Assembly (NCBI GenBank): GCA_937929935.1
Contig: CALFUL010000011.1
Location: 62,001 to 126,000, forward strand
DNA: 64,000 nucleotides
Source: an uncultured Flavobacteriaceae bacterium
GTDB lineage: Bacteria > Bacteroidota > Bacteroidia > Flavobacteriales > Flavobacteriaceae
Direction: 5' to 3'
Shown: positions 60,607 to 64,000 of the stretch, piece by piece
How positions within the stretch are numbered: the stretch's first letter is position 1
Layout of the letters: the number at the start of each line of letters is the position of its first letter
The notes under the pieces: generated by a model
Database searches by the model: none
The model's input: the letters and a program-made list of their open reading frames with translations, nothing else
What the model was told of the DNA's origin: nothing
Made by a program: the position numbers and the translations under genes

Positions 60607-61146
60607 CTATTTTTTTGTCCAGATGGTTTCAAAGGTTTCACAAACAATAAGCATTTCTTCTGTTGGTTTATCTCCACTTTCTTGCATCGCACTTTCGAAA
60701 AAGTCCCAATGTGATTTTCTCCATTTTTTGAGCGGTTCAACATTAGTTCCCATATCCATTGCTGCATAGATTTCTGAAATTTGATTAAAGGCAATGGTGT
60801 CAACTTTTTTAATCTCAATGATTGCTTTTGCTTTACCGTCAAAATCAGTAATGATATGTTTTGTTGTAATTTTTGGCAAGTCAGCATTCGCCTCTTTATA
60901 CCAAGCGTACAAACCTGAACCCGCTTTCTTTTTCTCATTCAAAACTAAATTTGCTAAGCGATTGGCATCTTCTTTATTATTATGAAAAAACCATGATTCT
61001 GGCATTTCATCGTTTTTGAATTCAGGGTTAGCCTTGATATAATTAACCCACATTTCAGAAACTGATTTGTCAATGCTGTTTTCAGTTTTAGTTTCGCTTT
61101 TACAACTAAACAATAGTAAGATTAGAAAAGTTGTTATTTGTTTCAT
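60607..61146 (-). CDS. ASCH-domain lipoprotein
   Basis: This 179-residue protein has a lipoprotein signal (TTFLILLLFSC, Cys about 15) followed by an ASCH domain (about residues 30-175): ESWFFHNNKEDANRLANLV, KKAGSGLYAWYKEANADLP, HIITDFDGKAKAIIEIKKV, WRKSHWDFFESAMQESGDKP and MLIVCETFETIW. ASCH domains normally bind RNA or nucleic acids in the cytoplasm, so an exported lipoprotein version is unusual. The following PLP gene starts one base after this stop. Function unknown. Confidence 0.8.
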   Translation of the reverse strand: MKQITTFLILLLFSCKSETKTENSIDKSVSEMWVNYIKANPEFKNDEMPESWFFHNNKEDANRLANLVLNEKKKAGSGLYAWYKEANADLPKITTKHIITDFDGKAKAIIEIKKVDTIAFNQISEIYAAMDMGTNVEPLKKWRKSHWDFFESAMQESGDKPTEEMLIVCETFETIWTKK

Positions 61147-61262
61147 TTTTTTGATATTTAACCCCCCTGTAGTACTATATTAAGGTCAAAAAACTTATCG
61201 ATAATAGTCCTTATTACCTGCTTGTTTTTCTTTGCTGAAAGTTACTAGCCTTTGCAAATCTA

Positions 61263-62318
61263 TCAGAGTATTAATTCTTTTAACATTTTTTTTATGTCTA
61301 AATGTTTTGCTTTTTGTACAGATTTTGAGTTCATTGAAACCATATGAATCCAATTCAAAATTTTTTTGTTTTCTGATGTCTTTTCTTTCCAATATTCAGA
61401 TAATTCTAAAGAAGAGGTATTTAGTAAAATTTCTAGAACATTTTCTATATTTTTAAATAAATTTATATAGACTTTTGGGATGTTTTTATAGACTTTATCT
61501 TTTATAATAAATGCTTCTTGTCCGCCAGCAGAAAACAAATCTCTTACATTCGGACAAACAACTGCTTGTCGTGTTACAAGCCAAATTGCAAGACGAGCAA
61601 ATTTATCCCCTCGGTTACTAAAAACCTCTGGAAAATAAACCATAGCCTTATTTTTAGTTTCCTGTTTCTCTTTTAAACTTAAGTTATTCCAAATGTTAAT
61701 GACAAGATTACTGGATTGTTCTGTATCTTGAATCCACCACAAATCCTGTCCAGGTTTTAATTTACTTTTATAATAATCTGTAATTGATTTAATTGGGTTT
61801 CTCTTTTGACGCAAAGTATCATAAGGTGTGTTGATTTTATCAAAAATCGTTTTGCCTTGTTCCAAGTTCATATCTATTAAATATCTTGGCGAATGCGTAA
61901 CAACAACTTCGGATAAGCATTCTTCATATGCTCGACATTTAAATTCAATTGGTTTACCTAATTTTCCAAAAAGCATGAAAATTCGCTCGACATCAGCCAC
62001 CCTTGTCGATTCTAAAACACTATTTCCAGTAGTTTTCCAATGGTTTTTGGTTGTAGTTTTAACTTCAATTCCATAAAAGTCATTAGCAACTATATCTGGA
62101 AATTTTTGTCCTCCCCATTCTACAATTGTTCCTTCGAAATTTGTGCCTACGGCTAACTCTGACATTAGCCCACAAACATAAGGTTCAAGTTTGTTGCCCC
62201 TTAATTGCTCAATCTTTTTTGGTGATTTCTTTGCGTGAACATTTAATTCAACAATTGTAGAATCTAATAAAGCGTTGAACTCATCTTTATGTGGTTCTGA
62301 ATTAACTGATACTACCAT
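61263..62318 (-). CDS. Type II restriction endonuclease-like protein (PD-(D/E)XK)
   Basis: This 351-residue protein is placed as the nuclease of the R-M system. GGQKFPDIVANDFYGIEVKT (about residues 70-89) is a PD-(D/E)XK active site (D, then E-x-K), followed by TTKNHWKTT. WWIQDTEQSSNLVINIWNNL and the C-terminal helices likely bind DNA. Its start overlaps the methyltransferase stop by one base (TAATG), giving coupling so that methylase is made first. Recognition sequence unknown. Partial similarity to other nucleases cannot be judged by eye. Confidence 0.72.
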   Translation of the reverse strand: MVVSVNSEPHKDEFNALLDSTIVELNVHAKKSPKKIEQLRGNKLEPYVCGLMSELAVGTNFEGTIVEWGGQKFPDIVANDFYGIEVKTTTKNHWKTTGNSVLESTRVADVERIFMLFGKLGKPIEFKCRAYEECLSEVVVTHSPRYLIDMNLEQGKTIFDKINTPYDTLRQKRNPIKSITDYYKSKLKPGQDLWWIQDTEQSSNLVINIWNNLSLKEKQETKNKAMVYFPEVFSNRGDKFARLAIWLVTRQAVVCPNVRDLFSAGGQEAFIIKDKVYKNIPKVYINLFKNIENVLEILLNTSSLELSEYWKEKTSENKKILNWIHMVSMNSKSVQKAKHLDIKKMLKELIL

Positions 62319-63676
62319 TATTTTTTAAAATATAAATCCCAAACATTTTCTATTCTCTTTGCTAAATTGTATGCCAGTAGTGGCGGAACAGCATTGCCAA
62401 TTACTTTATAAGCCTTAGATGGACTTACCAAATATGAACCTTTCCTACCTTGTTTGTTTGCGATTACAAATTCATAATCAGGCGGAAAAGTTTGAATTAA
62501 AGCACACTCTCTTGGTGTCAAACGTCTCTCTTTAAGTCCTTTAGAAAGTTCTTCGGTTAATATTCCTCCGTTCTTTTTCGATAATCTTCTAAACTCAATA
62601 TTTCCGTGATGTTCTGCCCTAATTGTAGGGCTAATTCCATCTGGTTTTATTTCTATTTGACCTTGACAATGTTTACCCATAAATTTCGCTTTTGAGTAAA
62701 ATTGTTGAGATAAATCTTTTGATTTTTCAGGCTCTTTAATATTAGAGAAAAGCTCTTTTAAATCTACGTGACGTTTTAAATCTTCTCCATCTGTTGTGTA
62801 AGCGTGAGTTGGTTTTGGGTACGGATTGTATTTGTCTGAAATAATTTCCTTTTCTAATTGCTCAAGAGCTGATTTTTTTAATGCTGATTTCTTGATTCCA
62901 ACAAAGAAAACTCGTTCTCTTGATTGTGGAACACCATAATCTGCTGCGTGCAAAACACGAGGATTTAAAACTAAATATCCATTGTCTCCAGCGGAAGAAA
63001 AGTCACTTTGAATAATATCTTTTACATTAGATAGGTTAACTAAACCTTTAACATTTTCTGCAATGAAAATTTTTGGTTGAGTAATCTCAATAACTTGTTT
63101 CATCCACATATAAAGCTGACCACGAGTTTCCTCGGTTGCTGTACTTTTTGTATTAAATTCTCCTTTATGATTTTTGTGTGAATCAAAACCGTTTCGTTTT
63201 CCTGCAATGCTAAAATCTTGACAAGGAAAACCACCAGTTACAATGTCTATTTTTTTAGGAAAAACCTTTGTTCCACTTTGATGCAGTTTTACCAAATCGA
63301 CTATGCTGTCTGTTTGGTAATCTTCTGCGTTGTGTCCTCTTTTTGAAAAATAGTTTACCCAAGCGTTTCTTGCATCTTTTAAAATGTCATTTGCAAAAAC
63401 TGTTTTAAAGCGTGTTTTTGAGAGTTTTACAAAGTTATTTTCAAGTTCTTTGTTTATAAAATCAGGGTTTAAAATCTCGTTTACAGACGATTTTAAAACT
63501 GAAAAATCTCCCTCAAAACCTAAATCCATTCCTCCACAACCAGAAAACAAGGAAAGCATATTTAAGGTAGATTTTCCTTTTTGCTCTTTCTTTTCTGATT
63601 TTTGGTAGAATTTTACAGTCAATTGAGGTTCCTCAACTATGCTTGTATTTTCTTTATCAGTTATTAATGTTCGCAT
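62318..63676 (-). CDS. DNA (cytosine-5-)-methyltransferase
   Basis: This 452-residue C5-cytosine methyltransferase is the protective enzyme of the R-M system. Motifs in order: I, LSLFSGCGGMDLGFEG (about residues 41-56); IV, TGGFPCQDFSIAGKRNGF with the catalytic Cys of PCQ (about 155); VI, IFIAENVKGLVNL; VIII, QSRERVFFVGIK; and IX/X, VIGNAVPPLLAYNLAKRI. The target-recognition region lies between about 290 and 390. The first 40 residues are an extra Lys/Glu-rich stretch. HTH regulator upstream, nuclease downstream. Confidence 0.93.
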   Translation of the reverse strand: MRTLITDKENTSIVEEPQLTVKFYQKSEKKEQKGKSTLNMLSLFSGCGGMDLGFEGDFSVLKSSVNEILNPDFINKELENNFVKLSKTRFKTVFANDILKDARNAWVNYFSKRGHNAEDYQTDSIVDLVKLHQSGTKVFPKKIDIVTGGFPCQDFSIAGKRNGFDSHKNHKGEFNTKSTATEETRGQLYMWMKQVIEITQPKIFIAENVKGLVNLSNVKDIIQSDFSSAGDNGYLVLNPRVLHAADYGVPQSRERVFFVGIKKSALKKSALEQLEKEIISDKYNPYPKPTHAYTTDGEDLKRHVDLKELFSNIKEPEKSKDLSQQFYSKAKFMGKHCQGQIEIKPDGISPTIRAEHHGNIEFRRLSKKNGGILTEELSKGLKERRLTPRECALIQTFPPDYEFVIANKQGRKGSYLVSPSKAYKVIGNAVPPLLAYNLAKRIENVWDLYFKK

Positions 63677-63678
63677 AG

Positions 63679-63987
63679 TTAGTTTTGAATTGGATGTGAT
63701 TTTAAATATTTGATTTTTTTCTCTGCTACTTTTAGCACTTTACTTGCACAATCTTCATCTACAATTTCATAAGCAATTTTGTCGCTTATAAATTGTATTA
63801 AAAGTTCGTCTTTATCGAGTTTTAATATTTCTGCAAGTTTGTCCAACATTTCTTTTGTTGGTTTTCGCTCGTTTCTTTCGATTTTACTCAATATTGCTTG
63901 GTCGATATCGACATAAGCTGATACATGTCTTAAAAAAAGTCCGAGAGCTTGTCTTTTATTTCGTAAGATTTGTCCGATTGTTTCCAT
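63679..63987 (-). CDS. HTH (XRE-family) regulator, C-protein-like
   Basis: This 102-residue XRE-type regulator has the helix-turn-helix SAYVDIDQAILSKIERNERK (about residues 24-43) with the usual IxxILxxLxLxxDxL core after it. It is the size of restriction-modification controller (C) proteins and its stop lies two bases before the methyltransferase start. Its own promoter would lie at or beyond the right edge of the window, where C-boxes cannot be assessed. It could be an autoregulator of the R-M operon. Confidence 0.85.
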   Translation of the reverse strand: METIGQILRNKRQALGLFLRHVSAYVDIDQAILSKIERNERKPTKEMLDKLAEILKLDKDELLIQFISDKIAYEIVDEDCASKVLKVAEKKIKYLKSHPIQN

Positions 63988-64000
63988 TTTGAATATTGTT

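Noticed and set aside
60606-60938. Reading the PLP enzyme frame up to 60938 (718 residues)
   Set aside because: The first ~111 codons lie over the ASCH gene in another frame and have no PLP-family sequence; ATG 60605 follows the ASCH stop directly.
61195-61392. Minus-strand ORF overlapping the nuclease 3' end
   Set aside because: It is a shadow in another frame with Lys/Arg-rich translation and no support in length or context.
1-64000. CRISPR array, tRNA, rRNA, prophage or insertion sequence
   Set aside because: No regularly spaced repeats, no cloverleaf or rRNA sequence, no transposase or integrase ORF and no phage genes were found on either strand.

Overview
The window reads as chromosomal DNA of a marine-type Flavobacteriaceae bacterium (phylum Bacteroidota). 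The evidence is low G+C by eye, -7 promoter boxes of the form TAnnTTTG, lipoprotein signals ending in SC, two TonB-dependent receptors (one Oar-like), a TraR/DksA protein that has lost its zinc cysteines, many TTG/GTG starts without strong Shine-Dalgarno sites, and Bacteroidota-typical families (DUF3109, DUF3108, DUF4097, DUF1080). No tRNA, rRNA, CRISPR array, transposase or prophage was seen.

Layout. 1-4.7 kb: sugar-oxidation group (partial DinB protein, two sugar-isomerase-like TIM barrels, a GMC flavoprotein dehydrogenase and its small subunit). 4.7-5.4 kb: two tiny membrane-peptide genes behind a shared upstream motif. 5.4-9.0 kb: class Ia ribonucleotide reductase (nrdB-nrdA). 9.0-9.9 kb: long gene-poor stretch with a candidate structured RNA. 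9.9-16 kb: housekeeping genes (MarC, S41 protease, dCMP deaminase, HupE/UreJ-like, DjlA-like, bacilliredoxin, PlsC, HD hydrolase). 17-27 kb: a putative glycosidase lipoprotein, a secreted Gfo/Idh/MocA oxidoreductase, enoyl-CoA hydratase, PhzF, an orphan histidine kinase, HemJ and a DUF1080 lipoprotein. 27-36 kb: large TonB receptor, Pgi, M23 peptidase, tryptophan 2,3-dioxygenase, DUF3108. 36-41 kb: a likely ~100-nt small RNA, an outer-membrane patatin and UvrC. 41-47 kb: a third tiny membrane peptide, folate cyclo-ligase, LspA, DUF4097, TraR/DksA and IleRS. 47-57 kb: repeat lipoprotein, TonB receptor, RecO, an MBOAT O-acyltransferase pair, GdhA, a MetB-like enzyme. 57-61 kb: DinB, ArsC-like, DMT permease, a long PLP enzyme behind an ASCH lipoprotein. 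61.2-64 kb: a compact restriction-modification system (HTH regulator, cytosine-C5 methyltransferase, PD-(D/E)XK nuclease) running to the right edge.

How genes work together. The GMC dehydrogenase, its small subunit, the TIM-barrel proteins, the Gfo/Idh/MocA protein and the DUF1080 lipoprotein all carry export signals. By family they fit periplasmic oxidation and cleavage of sugars through keto-sugar intermediates (inference). The most unusual signal is a family of three tiny single-span membrane peptides (54, 27 and 28 residues) at two places 36 kb apart. Each is preceded at -84 to -86 from its start by the 13-base motif TRCANTTYATCGA, with a second copy 21 or 31 bases away, an arrangement like LytTR-type response-regulator sites. 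Other unusual items are two candidate small RNAs, an 85-91-bp dispersed repeat in two copies, and a palindromic repeat translated in frame inside ileS.
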